A stretch of DNA of 64,000 bases from Omphiscola glabra (GCA_964017045.1 OZ024796.1:1575637-1639636); one strand, 5' to 3'. Shown: positions 1-12,060, counted from the first letter of the stretch. The notes: generated by a model not told the origin, from the letters alone. Numbers and translations are program-made.

Positions 1-826
1 GGTAGTGGGCTCTGGGGTGGAGGGATCTGGGGTAGAGGGATATGGGGTAGTGGGATCTAGGGTTGAGGGATCTGGGGTAGAGGGATCTGGGGTAGAGGGA
101 TCTGGGGTAGAGGGATTTGGGGTGGAGAGATCTGGGGTAGAGGGATATGGGGTCGAGGGATCTGGGGTTGTGGGATCTGGGGTAGAGGGATCTGGGGTAG
201 AGGGATCTGGGGTTGTGAGATCTAGGGTTGAGGGATCTGGGGTAGTGGGATCTAGGGTTGAGGGATCTGGGATAGAGGGATCTGGGGTAGAGAAATCTGG
301 GGTAGAGGGATCTGGGGTAGAGGGATCTGGGGTAGAGGGATCTGGGGGTTGTGGGATCTGTGGTAGAGGGATCTGGGGTAGAGGGATCTGGGGTTGTGGG
401 ATCTGGGGTAGACGTCTCTGGGGTAGAGGGATCGGGGTATAGGGATCTGGGGTTGAGGGATCTGGGGTTGTGGGATCTGGGGTTGTGGGATCTGGGGTAG
501 AGGGATCTGAGGTTGTGGGATCTGGGGTAGTGGGATCTCGTGTTGAGGGATCTGAGGTAGAGGGATCTGGGGTGGAGGGATCTGGAGGTAGAGGGATCTG
601 GAGTTAGAGGGATCTGGGATTGTGGGATCTATGGTTGAGGGATCTGGGGTAGTGGGATCTAGGGTTGAGGGATCTGGAGTACGGGGATCTGGGGGTAGAG
701 GGATCGGGGGGTACGGGGATCTAGAGGTAGGTGATCTGGGGATGGAGGGATCTGGGGGTGGATGGATCAAGGGGTAGAGGGATCTGGGGGTCGAGGGGGA
801 TCTGGAGGTAGGGTGATTTTTTGGTT
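1..826. repeat. 15-bp G-rich minisatellite
   Basis: The first 0.8 kb is a degenerate tandem array with consensus GGGATCTGGGGTAGA, continuing beyond the left edge. Variants carry TTG or TAGTG in place of TAGA. The unit is a multiple of three and lacks stops in several frames, so long open frames appear on both strands, but they encode only repeat peptides. The plus strand is strongly G-rich. Confidence 0.95.
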
Positions 827-831
827 GAATC

Positions 832-996
832 CAGTGGCGTAGTGAGGGGGAGCAAGGGGGCATCATGCCCCGGGCGCTACTCACAAAGGGGCGCCAAATG
901 GTATATTTTACTATATATTGTATGGTTTTCGAATAAAGGAGGGGGCGCTAAAAAGGTATTGTGCCCCGGGCGCGAGTTAAGCTCGCTACGCCACTG
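832..996. mobile_element. hAT-type MITE, copy 1
   Basis: The element starts CAGTGGCGTAG and ends CTACGCCACTG, an 11-bp perfect terminal inverted repeat. It is flanked by 8-bp direct repeats, GTTGAATC at 824-831 and GTTGGATC at 997-1004 (7 of 8 identical). An 8-bp target duplication with CAG..CTG ends is typical of the hAT superfamily. At 165 bp it has no coding capacity, so it is a nonautonomous copy. It is a close relative of the copy at 1772-1957. Confidence 0.85.
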
Positions 997-1080
997 GTTG
1001 GATCAATGATGATTAGAGCAATAAAGAATAGAAGAACGAATCAAGGAAAAGGTTGAAAAAACATTGCACATTGCATTTGG

Positions 1081-1265
1081 GAGGAGTTAAGTATTTAGGG
1101 ACGGATTAGAGGATTTAGGGGCGGGATAATGGAATTAGGGACGGGATATAGGAATTAGGGGCGGGAAAAAGGATTTAGGGGCGGAGTAAAGGGATAGTTA
1201 ACGCAGTGGTCTAAAATGAACGCGAGAACAAACGCGAGAACAAACGCGAGAACAAACGCGCGAAA
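1081..1265. repeat. two short tandem arrays
   Basis: 1081-1195 is a loose repeat built on ATTTAGGGGCGGGA with spacers; 1217-1262 is a 14-bp repeat (AACGCGAGAACAAA) of about three copies. No gene is seen here. Confidence 0.75.
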
Positions 1266-1771
1266 TTAGAAGACAAACTTTCATAGGAATCGTGCACGTG
1301 CTATTTCTTTTGTTGGAGCCAGCAGCCACGGTATCGGACTACTTACAACTACATGTACTTAAAATGCACAAAACGTAAGACACAAGATGAGAAAATATAA
1401 TGCTTTAAGTAATTGATGTTTTGATAAATTTTTCATTTTAGTTAATCCTTATGGATGATGTCATCTGCTTGAGTTTGAGTTACCAGGTCAGAGTCGTGTT
1501 GGAATCGAGTATGATTTTTCGACTGCTCACACAGTTCTCATGCATTGACCTGCTCACACTTGTCTCGTGTATTGACCTGCTTACACTTGCCTGCTCACTA
1601 CCCTACTCATCGTCTCACACTTGTCTCGTGCATTGACCTGCTCACACTTGTCTGCTCCCTACCCTACCCTGCCCGTCTCATGGAACACCATAAAGCGTTA
1701 CATTCAAAGTGTGCAGCTTCCTCTGGATCTTTTCATGGCGCATGACGAGGGGATGAGAGAGAGGGAGCATG
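1266..1771. other. no gene recognised
   Basis: The only structure seen is a 27-bp partial repeat containing CATTGACCTGCTCACACTTG at about 1540-1655. No conserved coding segment or transposon end is visible. Confidence 0.5.
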
Positions 1772-1957
1772 CAGTGGCGTAGTGAGGGGGGGGGGCAAGG
1801 GGGTGCATCATGCCCCGGGCGCTACTCACAAAGGAACGCCAACTGGTATATTTTACTATAATATTGTATGGTTTTCGAATGTGGGGCGCTAAAAAGGTAT
1901 TGGGGGCGCTAAAAGGGTATTGTGCCCCGGGCGCGAGTTAAGCTCGCTACGCCACTG
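1772..1957. mobile_element. hAT-type MITE, copy 2
   Basis: Ends are CAGTGGCGTAG and CTACGCCACTG. The flanking 8-bp repeats GGAGCATG (1764-1771 and 1958-1965) are identical, which makes this the best-supported insertion of the family at this end of the window. It shares the GCCCCGGGCGC and TATATTTTACTATA internal blocks with copy 1, plus a short internal duplication (GGGGCGCTAAAA) that accounts for its extra length. Confidence 0.92.
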
Positions 1958-1965
1958 GGAGCATG

Positions 1966-2906
1966 TCACTCTGATCTTATTGAACTAGAAGATATGAACC
2001 AGCGTTACGGGGGTATCACTTTGTGAAACGTGAAAGCGAAGATTAGAACGAAAGGGAGGCTTAGTAAACACTTGTTGGCAACAAGCGTGCGGAAAATAAT
2101 GTTAACATTTTCTTTCAAATTATAATTGGATTTTCTAGACCACAATTATAATATTAGTACCTACCATATTCAAGACCACAATCTTATAACATAACCTATA
2201 GTATACCATACTCTAGACAGCAATCTTATAACATTATAAACTACCATTTTTTTAACTGAAGGTTTCTTGAGTCTTGTTAATAGCGTTATGGTTTTGAGGA
2301 TTTAATCTATTTTAAGATGTTGGCTTGTAGATTAACATTACGTCACAACATCCTTCCATTCGGAACGATCCGTGGCTTTCCGCCTTCTCTGCATCGTCGA
2401 TCCTTGTCAGCCTTGGACGAACGGTGAGTCGTCTGCCCCCTAGGTTTCTGTCTTTATACCACTTTTGCTTCTCTACAATCCGACACCTTAATTCCAAATG
2501 GTGGAAGTAAATGTCTACTTTTAATATATATGCTATCAGTATTATTATCTACATGATATAATCGTCCCTTCCATTCTACAAAAAAATGAAAGTAAATCAC
2601 ACAAAAATCATACAAAGCAATCTTTTTTAAAAAAGGATGGTAGCCCACTCGTTGCGCCGCACCGCAAACTTTTTGTACGACCCTAAACTATATTAATATT
2701 CTAATATCACATTCCCCTTCCACCACGTATTGTACTGCCTTTTCTAAAAGTAATTCAACGCATATATCCGTATATGTAAATATGGTTATGTATAAAATAA
2801 ATAGGTCACAATTTTATTTACAATTATACCTATATACTAAATCCAAGAACTTAGATTTTAAAAAATTATATTTCTATGACAGAAACGACGTTGCACAAGT
2901 CCATAA
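1966..2906. other. no gene recognised
   Basis: AT-rich sequence without a recognisable coding segment. Short open frames on the minus strand (about 2312-2648) have no similarity I can name. Confidence 0.5.
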
Positions 2907-4130
2907 AAACTTAATAAAATCTACCTGCCTCCCTAATTGTCATGAGCCTCATTAACATCTACCTGCCTTCCAAATTGTGCTCGCCCTCATCAAAATCTAC
3001 CTGCCTCCCATTGTCCTGATCCTCATCAAAATTACCTGCCTCCCATTCTCCTGATCCTCACAAAAATTACCTGCCTACCAAATTTTGCTAGCCCTCATCA
3101 AAATTTACCTGCCTCCCATTGTCCTGATCCTCACAAAATCTACCTGCCTCCCATTGTCCTGATCCTCACAAAAATTACCTGCCTCCCATTGTACTGATCC
3201 TCACAAAATCTACCTGCCTCCCATTGTCCTGATCCTCACAAAATTACCTGCCTCCCATTGTCCTGATCCTCACAAAATTACCTGCCTCCCATTGTCCTGA
3301 TCCTCATCAAAATCTACCTGCCTCCCATTGTCCTGATCCTCATCAAAATTACCTGCCTCCCATTGTCCTGATCCTCACAAAAATTACCTGCCTCCCATTG
3401 TCCTGATCCTCACAAAATCTACCTGCCTCCCATTGTCCTGATCCTCACAAAAATTACCTGCCTCCCATTGTCCTGATCCTCACAAAATCTACCTGCCTCC
3501 CATTGTCCTGATCCTCACAAAAACTACCTGCCTCCCATTGTCCTGATCCTCATCAAAATTACCTGCCTCCCATTGTCCTGATCCTCACAAAAATTACCTG
3601 CCTCCCATTGTCCTGATCCTCACAAAATCTACCTGCCTCCCTTTGTCCTGATCCTCACAAAATTACCTGCCTCCCATTGTCCTGATCCTCACAAAAATTA
3701 CCTGCCTCCCATTGTCCTGATCCTCACAAAATCTATCTGCCTCCAATTGTCCTGATCCTCACAAAAATTACCTGCCTCCCATTGTCCTGATCCTCACAAA
3801 ATCTACCTGCCTCCCATTGTCCTGATCCTCACAAAAATTACCTGCCTCCCATTGTCCTGATCCTCACAAAATCTACCTGCCTCCCATTGTCCTGATCCTC
3901 ACAAAATTACCTGCCTCCCATTGTCCTGATCCTCACAAAATCTACCTGCCTCCCATTGTCCTGATCCTCACAAAAATTACCTGCCTCCCATTGTCCTGAT
4001 CCTCACAAAATCTACCTGCCTCCCATTGTCCTGATCCTCATCAAAATTACCTGCCTCCCATTGTCCTGATCCTCATCAAAATTACCTGCCTCCCATTGTC
4101 CTGATCCTCATAAAAAATTACCTGCCTCCC
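2907..4130. repeat. 33-36-bp minisatellite, about 36 copies
   Basis: Tandem array whose unit contains ACCTGCCTCCCATTGTCCTG followed by ATCCTCACAAAA and a variable TT or TCT. Two length variants (CTCACAAAA and CTCATCAAAA) interleave. The first units are the most divergent; the centre is homogeneous. Confidence 0.95.
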
Positions 4131-4184
4131 AAATAGTCTTCTCCCTCAGCATATAATTAAACAATACATTAAAAAAAGTTTTTC

Positions 4185-4770
4185 CTATAAATCCTTTATA
4201 AAATGTAATATCGAGCAATGGGGGTGGGGCTGAAAATTTGACAAAACCTGCAGACAAGTAACACACTTTATAAGAATCCCAATTTGTGCTCCCCCCCCCT
4301 CCCCCCAACCCTCGTAACCGCAAATTTTTTCACACCTCTGAACTGTATTCATATTTTAACGACCCACCCGTTTAAGCACCGCAGATTTATTTCACCATTT
4401 CAGAAAAACAAAAGAAAATGTTACGCACCAAAGGCACTTGCGATATGGTTTTTTGTTTAAAGAATTTTATTTAGCAAAGCTATTGGAAAATGTATTTCTT
4501 GAAATCAGTGGTTTCATGATTTCCTCATCTTCCCGTTGATAAAAACAGGAAAAATTTGATTTTTGAGGGTTGGGGTGGGGCTGAAAATTTGATAGAATGT
4601 GTCGTCATCAGCAACGAGTATATGTGCTAAGTTTCAGCTAGATAGGTTGACGGGAAGTGGGTCAATTAGCCTTTTAAAAGATTTTGCCAGCCACGAACAA
4701 AAGCCAAGTCATTATTAAGCATTTAAAAATCCAAGAAGTTCGCACTATTTGGGATTATTATAAAGTGCGT
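4185..4770 (+). mobile_element. dispersed repeat, copy A
   Basis: This stretch is homologous over several hundred bases to the reverse complement of 55085-55700. Shared blocks include TTGATAGAATG, AGTTTCAGCT or equivalent, AAGTGGGTCAATTAGCC and GCAGATTTAT..TTTCAGAAAAACAAAA. No coding sequence is visible, so the class of element is unknown. This copy lacks the hAT MITE that interrupts the 55-kb copy. Confidence 0.75.
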
Positions 4771-5481
4771 TACTTGCATGTATGTTTTGTAAAAAAAAAA
4801 CTTTAGAAGATGGGTAGGGGGGGGTGTGGAGTTAACGCACTGCCGCCGCCATTGTTAGGCGAGAAATTTCTAGACGTAAAGAAAATCATACAAATGGATA
4901 TCTTTCTACTACTATGATAAGACTAGCATACAAGGTTCCAACGCTTATCTGATCTAAATGTGGGTGTCCAAAAAAATTAAACATGTTTCCCTAAAACGTG
5001 GTAAATTACACCTATCAACCCCCACCCATAATGCTTCATGCCCCACACACAGGGTCATGTTACAAACATACCACATATGTAGTCCAGAGGTCGCATTTTT
5101 TAAATATATATATATTTCTAAACCAATGGTGTCAATGTAAATTTCCGGATCACCCCCTACGCCAGCTTGCCGCAAGTTATTGACACTAGAGGTGTCGCTC
5201 CCCCGGGGCGTGGAGAGTTCCTTTCAAACCACATTAAAAAGCAAATAGCATGGTTACGTCAACGAAAAAAATCTCATGACACCAGGGTTTTCTGTGACAG
5301 ACTTGTTAGTAAAGAAGCGAACTATTCGACCAGTCCTCCAAAACAGTTCGTTTTAATCCACATTTTTAAAACGTGTTTCCCGTCTTTACTGTTGAAATGT
5401 ATTTTAGGAAATTTGGTGTTTATTTTTAAATTGTGGTGCAAAAAAAAAAAGGTGGGTGGGGGGACAAAAATATTTTAATAT
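4771..5481. other. no gene recognised
   Basis: Contains short open frames on both strands with no family resemblance, a TATATATATA run near 5105 and homopolymer runs. Nothing further is supported. Confidence 0.45.
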
Positions 5482-5662
5482 AGTTAACAAGCATATACTT
5501 ATAGTTTACAAGCATATACTTATAGTTTACAAGCATATACTTATAGTTTACAGGCATATACTTATAGTTTACAGGCATATACTTAATGTTTACAAGCATA
5601 TACTTATAGTTTACAAGCATATACTTATAGTTTACAAGCATATACTTATAGTTTACAAGCAT
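5482..5662. repeat. 21-bp minisatellite, 8-9 copies
   Basis: Unit AGTTTACAAGCATATACTTA plus T. The period of 21 keeps frames open on both strands. Confidence 0.95.
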
Positions 5663-5771
5663 AGACCCCCGGGCGCCACTTTTCGGATAACTACAGCGTC
5701 TTTTTTCATGGAAGTGGGGCGGCTAAAAGCTAGGCCTGCCCCGGGCGGCACAGATCCTCGCTACGCCCCTG
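5663..5771. mobile_element. hAT-like MITE fragment
   Basis: The right end reads CTCGCTACGCCCCTG, matching the terminal motif of the hAT MITEs in this window, and the interior has GGGCGCCACTTTTCGG and GCCCCGGGCGGC blocks. I could not find a matching left end; the neighbouring 21-bp array may have replaced or displaced it. Confidence 0.45.
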
Positions 5772-6043
5772 GGAGTGCATCAGGGTGAACATGTCAAGAA
5801 ACTAATGGACTTGCACGCCTGGCAGTTTCCCTGGGCAAAGGACTCTCAAACAGTTTCTCACGGTTCACACTTACACCCGAAGTGGTAATGGTGTGCAAAG
5901 GTGCGGTTAACACACTCGGCCTCAAGGGTGTTGTTTAAAGTTCTAGGCCAAATTGCTCCTTTACACAAACATGTTCATTTAAAGTGCATTGCGATCAATT
6001 TAATTTGTACATATAAGCGCATGAAACGATTCAAGTAGGTAAA

Positions 6044-6407
6044 CAAGTGTTCCCAAACTGTGCGCCACGGCACCCTAGGAAGCTGCGGATTCTTCACAGG
6101 GACACGGTGAAATATTGCAGAGGTTATTCTCGTGTTTACTTCGTTTTGATAGGACGCGACATCTAGCGGATCTTGTCCAAAGCAGTAACTCACTTTGTGA
6201 TTATTGTTGCAGAAGCTTCTACAAGTGGTTACAATGTGGTGCTTTCTCATTTTAAATACAGGTTTTTCTTATTTTGACCAAATTATTTAATAAAAAAATT
6301 ATATCCGCCCTTTTCCAATTCTCTGGTTAGAAATGGACCCATGACGCCTTGGGAAAACATGGATTCTGCAAAGGGCGACAAGAATCGAATAAGCTTGGGA
6401 ACCACTG
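6044..6407. mobile_element. possible decayed hAT-type element
   Basis: Left end CAAGTGTTCCCAAACT and right end (reverse complement) CAGTGGTTCCCAAGCTT resemble each other and the TTCCCAA-type ends of hAT elements. The interior GTGCGCCACGGCACCC is typical of such ends. No target duplication could be found, so the borders are uncertain. Confidence 0.35.
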
Positions 6408-6544
6408 CTTTCATTCATTATATATTTTCAATTAAAGGCGTAGGTGATTTCAATTAGTTGTACCAAGGTTTGTTACAGCTAAATTGTGTTGTGAATAATA
6501 TCTGCCATAATATGAGACCATTTTAAGTTTAACAGCTATATATT

Positions 6545-7640
6545 CATACCCATCCCTCACTTGTCGATTCCGCTGTCCGGACTTTGCAGGAGAGCATTGC
6601 TGATGTCAAGTCATGGATGACACTCAGCAAGTTGAAACTCAACGATGACAAAATGGAAGCACTTATTATTCACGATTGCAAATCATCCTCTAACTCAGCT
6701 CTCCCCACCTCATTTCAAGTAGGTAACTCAGACATACAGTTTACATCCTCCACTAGGAATCTTGGTTATTTTCTGTCTCGCAACTTGTCTCTTGATAATC
6801 ATATATCGCACATTTGTCGCTCTGCATACACGGCCATCAGTCAGATCAGCTCCATCCGCCACTACCTCACAACTAGTGCAACAAAAACCCTAGTCTATGT
6901 TCTTGTTCTCTCTCGTCTTGACTATTGCAACTCTCTTCTGTCAGGTTGACCAAAACACTTCTTAGAAAAACTACAAAAGGTTCAAAACTCAGCTGCTAGG
7001 CTAGTTTTAAAGGCAAAAAAAAGGTGATCACGTCACACCACTACTTCATTCACTTCATTGGCTGCCTGTACAAGCACAGATTGACTATAAACTCTCTGTT
7101 CTCTGCCACAACTTTTTCTCGAATTCCTGCCCTTCCTATCTAACCGAATTTCTCTCTGTCTTTTCACCCCTTCGACAGCTTCGCTCCTCCGCAGACGGCG
7201 TATTCTTTCTGTCCCCACGACTCGCACAAAAACATACGGCGAAAGATCTTTCTCTTACTGTGCCCACAAACAATGGAATTTTCTTCCACTACACATCCGC
7301 AATATATCAACTATCACAGCATTCAAAACTGCACTCAAAACACATCTCTTTAAACTCTACTACCCCGACTGATTCCTCACATCTGACCGATAAACGCTGC
7401 TGCTGGCCGTCGTCCATGGCTTGTCATGTAAAGGTTCTGGTGTGGATGAGGTGAATATGCATTAGATTTTGTTTTGTCTCTATACATCTGTTCTTTATTA
7501 CATATATGTATTTTATGTTATCGTCACGATTATGTCTCTTTTTAAAATATTTTTATGTACAGCGCGGTGAGCCTAGTCCTAGGCTGGGGTACCGCGCTAT
7601 ATAAGACTGCAAATAATAATAAAATAATAATAATAAAGAC
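6545..7640 (+). pseudogene. CR1/L2-like non-LTR retrotransposon, 5'-truncated 3' end
   Basis: The translated plus strand gives reverse-transcriptase C-terminal sequence in broken frames. 6565-6950 reads through SIADVKSWMTLSKLKLNDDK, a conserved RT block of CR1/L2-type elements, and SRLDYCNSLLSG. An in-frame stop at 6947-6949 replaces the usual LPKH continuation. The frame resumes with KLQKVQNSAARLVLKAKKK, then LLHSLHWLPVQAQIDYKLSV at about 7030-7100, and ends near 7370 with WNFLPLHIRNISTITAFKT-like sequence in another frame. The 3' tail at about 7605-7640 is an (AAT)n-type simple repeat, as such elements often have. Catalytic RT residues lie upstream and are missing, so this is a dead 5'-truncated copy. 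Confidence 0.85.
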
Positions 7641-8099
7641 TCGTTTAACATAAAGACGTGTTTAATATAAAGACTAGAGACCGACCCAATGTCATCTTCG
7701 GTTTCAGTTTCGGCGTCGAAAGTTGCCATTTGATCATTTTTGGTATAGTTTCGGTTTCGGCGCAAATTGTAGTCTAAGCTTTCTGGACCACAACATTCAA
7801 CAATTGATAGTCTAAGCTTTCGATCGATAGTTCTCGGTAGCGTTGTAATTATATTATAAAAGCAAAAGGCGGCCAGGGGTATATTTTGCATGAATTTCCC
7901 CCACTCCCTCTTTTTTCAAAGTCAAAATGTTCTCTTACCGTACTACTTTAAAATACATTTTTAACAAATTTAAATGACTTTTTAATGCAAATGGTACAAG
8001 TCAAAGTATTCATTACAAGTTTGACTATTAAAGTTCGAGATAATCTCACTTTTCTTTTTATAAAAATAATAGGCAAATTTAACATAAAGATCAATTTGG
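7641..8099. other. no gene recognised
   Basis: Contains isolated relatives of the 17-bp repeat that follows (CATAAAGAC.. at 7640-7680). No conserved coding segment is visible. Confidence 0.45.
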
Positions 8100-8265
8100 C
8101 ATAAAGACTCGGTTCACTTAAAGACTCGGTTCACTTAAAGACTCGGTTCACTTAAAGACTCGGTTCACTTAAAGACTCGGTTCACTTAAAGACTCGGTTC
8201 ACTTAAAGACTCGGTTCACTTAAAGACTCGGTTCACTTAAAGACTCGGTTCACTTAAAGACCCGT
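8100..8265. repeat. 17-bp minisatellite, about 9 copies
   Basis: Unit ACTCGGTTCACTTAAAG, nearly perfect copies, with decayed copies on both sides. Confidence 0.95.
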
Positions 8266-8412
8266 ATCACATAAAGAACCGAACACTGGAAATAAAGCTG
8301 ATCATAAAATTCCGGTATCACAATCTGACCCGGCAAACTTGAACAGAAAAGCATGGGGGCTTGGAATAATCTTATTTCCCATCTTTTCTAGTTCGTGTTC
8401 ATATGTGTATAC

Positions 8413-8437
8413 CTGTGTGTGTGTGTGTGTGTGTGTG
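8413..8437. repeat. (GT)n microsatellite
   Basis: About 12 GT dinucleotides. Confidence 0.9.
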
Positions 8438-8439
8438 AC

Positions 8440-9177
8440 TTTGTAAGTGTGTGTTAACTGTCACCTGGCTTAAGTCAATGTATTGACCAAACGCACATTG
8501 TCGGCTATAATTATTCTATGCATGACGTCATTCAACGTATTTCTGAATGTCAAAGTCAACATTTCTACAACTGGCCTGGTCGATGATCTAGCTACCTGTC
8601 ACACAGATTTTCAGGAACGTTTTTTTGAATTATTTTTTTTAAATTGTTATTATTATTCTAATTGTATTTGTTTGGGTTGGTTAAATCAATTGAAACATTT
8701 TCTTGCTTAAGATAAGTCTCTACTCTCAAAGAACATTCTATGGGGAGCGTTAAAATACATGTCCCCAAGAAACCTGCAAAAGTGTAAATCAGTCACAAAG
8801 CTAAATTTACAGCCACGAAACAAACAGCTCAAGAATGTCAGCGGTGCTTAGCCACAACAGTAATTACATAGGGTCGATCAAACACCAACCAAAATCTAAC
8901 ATTTGTTGAGGGGCAATTGTATGAGCCCAAATATCAGACACATGAACCAAAATAGCGATCATGGAAAGCCGAATGTCAAACAAGGGCAACCGAGTAATAA
9001 ACATGAGAACTAAAAAATAAGGCTGTCATACAGATATCTTTTTTTATTTTAATTCTGTAAATATTCCTGGACATATTTCTCACCGTTTCAGAAAGAAGGG
9101 GGGATAAATCTTTCGGAATTTACGAATGTAAAAGTTCAACCCCTTGGATGCCAACAGAGAAAATTCATTTAGAATAT
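8440..9177. other. no gene recognised
   Basis: AT-rich sequence with no identifiable gene or element. Confidence 0.45.
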
Positions 9178-9612
9178 GCTGTTTCGCTTTGCTGTTTCGC
9201 TTTGCTGTTTCGCTTTGCTGTTTCGCTTTGCTGTTTCGCTTTGCTGTTTCGCTTTGCTGTTTCGCTTTGCTGTTTCGCTTTGCTGTTTCGCTTTGCTGTT
9301 TCGCTTTGCTGTTTCGCTTTGCTGTTTCGCTTTGCAGTTTCGCTTTGCTGTTTCGCTTTGCTGTTTCGCTTTGCTGTTTCGCTTTGCTGTTTCGCTTTGC
9401 TGTTTCGCTTTGCTGTTTCGCTTTGCTGTTTCGCTTTGCTGTTTCGCTTTGCTGTTTCGCTTTGCTGTTTCGCTTTGCTGTTTCGCTTTGCTGTTTCGCT
9501 TTGCTGTTTCGCTTTGCTGTTTCGCTTTGCTGTTTCGCTTTGCTGTTTCGCTTTGCTGTTTCGCTTTGCTGTTTCGCTTTGCTGTTTCGCTTTGCTGTTT
9601 CGCTTTGCTGTA
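9178..9612. repeat. 13-bp minisatellite, about 33 copies
   Basis: Unit GCTGTTTCGCTTT repeated with a single visible substitution (GCAGTTTCG near 9334). A 13-bp period shifts frame each unit, so all three plus frames stay open and encode the same FRFAVSLCCFALL cycle. These are not genes. Confidence 0.98.
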
Positions 9613-9701
9613 TTAAATAATAAACTCTTTAGACCACGTGATGCAACTGGTGTTTTATTCTTTTTTATTGGGATTCATTTTCAATGTTGTTTTTTTAAGG
9701 G

Positions 9702-9833
9702 CACCAAAGTAGGTGCACCAAAGTAGGTGCACCAAAGTAGGTGCACCAAAGTAGGTGCACCAAAGTAGGTGCACCAAAGTAGGTGCACCAAAGTAGGTGC
9801 ACCAAAGTAGGTGCACCAAAGTAGGTGCACCAA
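9702..9833. repeat. 14-bp minisatellite, about 9 copies
   Basis: Perfect or near-perfect copies of GCACCAAAGTAGGT. Confidence 0.97.
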
Positions 9834-10356
9834 TTTTATTTAAGACTTTTAAGAGATAAATGGTGTCTTCGGTGTTCTGTTAAATAGTTAATTATTTTTA
9901 ACGACAACTTTGATACATAAGTTTGGAAGAAAAAGTTGTTGTTAAACTCTTTATAAAAATGAAACCAATATAAAATTAAGAGAGGTAACTACTTTAAATA
10001 CTGCGATGCATTTAAACTTTTAGATTTTTCTCCCTTTTAAATTAAATAATGATCATGATTCTGGTCGCCTTTGTCACGACCAACTGATAAATTAAACAGT
10101 AGATGAATTATTAATAGATTTGTTGAATGATTGTATTTAAAAATTATCCTTGGAATTCGTTTTCATAGAACGAAGTTATTGTCTCTAAGTCCTAAGTGTA
10201 GTTATTCTTTCGACACCAGACTATGACTAGGAGCAGGGGAAATTTTTAATTAAAAATCCTATTTAGAAAAGCTCTGTTTTCATGTAATTAGGATAAATTA
10301 TTTTATTTAACTTAAACAACTTTTAAAAAGCACTGTTTTTTGGAGTTAAGTGTCCT
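9834..10356. other. no gene recognised
   Basis: AT-rich sequence; nothing supported. Confidence 0.45.
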
Positions 10357-10532
10357 CAATGGCATCATTTGGATAGTGCAGTGTGGGGCATTTGCCCCCA
10401 CCTCCCCTGAATTTGCAGGTTTTATTTAAATTGCTATGTACTGTGGCGCCTCCAGTAATAAACAACTTAACAAGCCGACCAAGTTTTGGTTTCTTACCCC
10501 CCTCCCCGAAAAAACCTGAAATGACACCCCTG
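10357..10532. mobile_element. possible old hAT-type MITE
   Basis: The left end CAATGGCATCATTT and the reverse complement of the right end, CAGGGGTGTCATTT, agree at about 10 of 14 positions. Flanking octamers AGTGTCCT and AGGGTCCA agree at 6 of 8. This fits an ancient hAT-type insertion but could be chance. Confidence 0.35.
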
Positions 10533-11183
10533 AGGGTCCATTTTAAAATTACTTTAATATAAAGAATTAATCAGTATGAGAGATATGCACAAAATAGATC
10601 CCTTTTCCTCATCTAGTCATAGTTTATGAACAAAATCATGGTGTTTTCTATTCAGTACGGAATAGATTTCTTTTCCACCTTTGTGGGCCTTTATATTTAT
10701 TGACAATCCCTCACCATTTTTTACTTATCCCGAATAATGTCATGGCTTTGCTTTTCAATACTTTTAATTCTCCCACCAGGTCAAAAAATAAAAAAATACA
10801 TTTAAGAAAATAAAACAATCCATCATTCAAATATGCAAATAAAGTTTTGACCAAGACATTCTTCAAGAGCATTAAAACCATATGATATATAAGATAGGTT
10901 AAGATAATCTTAAACTGATCCAGATCAATGGAAATATGCTTCATTTACAAATAACATTGTCAATCTTTCTTTTCAGGGTGTAGACCTGGATAATAAAAAA
11001 CCTCATTTCCATGATAAAAATATTGACCTTAAAAGTGATTCTTTGATTTCATATATAGTTCACTGTTCACTTTGTTCAGTATCTATTACATTGGAGAGGA
11101 CTCTACATTATTAGTGCCCTAAACCAAGCTGGACACCATCACCTTATAAGAAATACTCCAAGTAAAATTTTATTTACACTTAC

Positions 11184-11283
11184 CACAAACTTTTTTTCTT
11201 TCTCCCACGTTTGAAAATCAGAAATGGTTGCTTGTGTTTTTGATGGATCTGAAACATCCTCACTTGAATTGCTCATTTTAATC
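11184..11283 (-). CDS. first coding exon of an unidentified gene
   Basis: On the minus strand a TTTTTTCAG acceptor is followed by seven bases and ATG at 11276, then 31 codons beginning MSNSSEDVSDPSKTQATISD and ending WEKEKKFV, and a consensus GTAAGT donor at 11183. Acceptor, early ATG, even codon usage and strong donor together make a convincing 5' exon with a short leader. A noncoding exon with donor ACAAG|GTAAAT at 14060 (minus) could supply the upstream 5' UTR. That would place the promoter head to head with IFT52. The acidic, Ser-rich N-terminus matches no family I can name, and I found no convincing next exon down to position 1. It could be a small gene with long introns running off the window. 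Confidence 0.5.
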
Positions 11284-11484
11284 CTGAAAAAACATGGAAG
11301 TCTATTAGATTACAGTAAAAAGTAATAATATTGTCTAACCGTAACTTTCTTGAGATATGCAAAAACCCTATGTCAACATGACAGTGGTTACAAGTGGATT
11401 AAAAAGTTTATTCCTCAGCTAATTCAACTGGCTCCATGCTTACTACATCACATAAACACTTGGCTCACCATCATGAACTGATAT

Positions 11485-12060
11485 CTTGCTATGGTTACAT
11501 GTTGCTATGGTTACATGTTGCTATGGTTACATGTTGCTATGGTTAGATGTTGCTATGGTTAATGTTGCTATGGTTAGATGTTGCTATGGTTAGATGTTGC
11601 TATGGTTAGATGTTGCTATGGTTAGATGTTGCTATGGTTAGATGTTGCTATGGTTAGATGTTGCTATGGTTAGATGTTGCTATGGTTAGATGTTGCTATG
11701 GTTAGATGTTGCTATGGTTACGTGTTGCTATGGTTAGATGTTGCTATGGTCAGATGTTGCTATGGTTACATGTTGCTATGGTTACATGTTGCTATGGTTA
11801 GATGTTGCTATGGTCAGATGTTGCTATGGTTACATGTTGCTATGGTTACATTTTGCTATTGTTAGATGTTGCTATGGTTAGATGTTGCTATGGTTAGATG
11901 TTGCTATGGTTAAATGTTGCTAGTTAGATGTTGCTATGGTTACATGTTGCTAGTTAGATGTTGCTATGGTTATATGTTGCTAGTTAGATGTTGCTATGGT
12001 TAGGTGTTTCTATGGTTACATGTTGCTATGGTTAGATATTGCTATGGTTACATGTTGCTA
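11485..12060. repeat. 16-bp minisatellite, about 35 copies
   Basis: Unit TGTTGCTATGGTTAGA with TTACA, TCAGA and GTTAGA variants. Some units have lost ATGG (TGTTGCTAGTTAGA). Confidence 0.96.

Noticed and set aside
6584..6949. Intact host gene reading of the 121-codon open frame
   Set aside because: The sequence is reverse-transcriptase C-terminus, and homologous sequence continues beyond its stop in other frames. It is a decayed retrotransposon.
9144..9726. Three overlapping plus-strand frames with a hydrophobic FRFAVSLCCFALL repeat
   Set aside because: The 13-bp array encodes the same cycle in all frames. It resembles a membrane protein only by composition.
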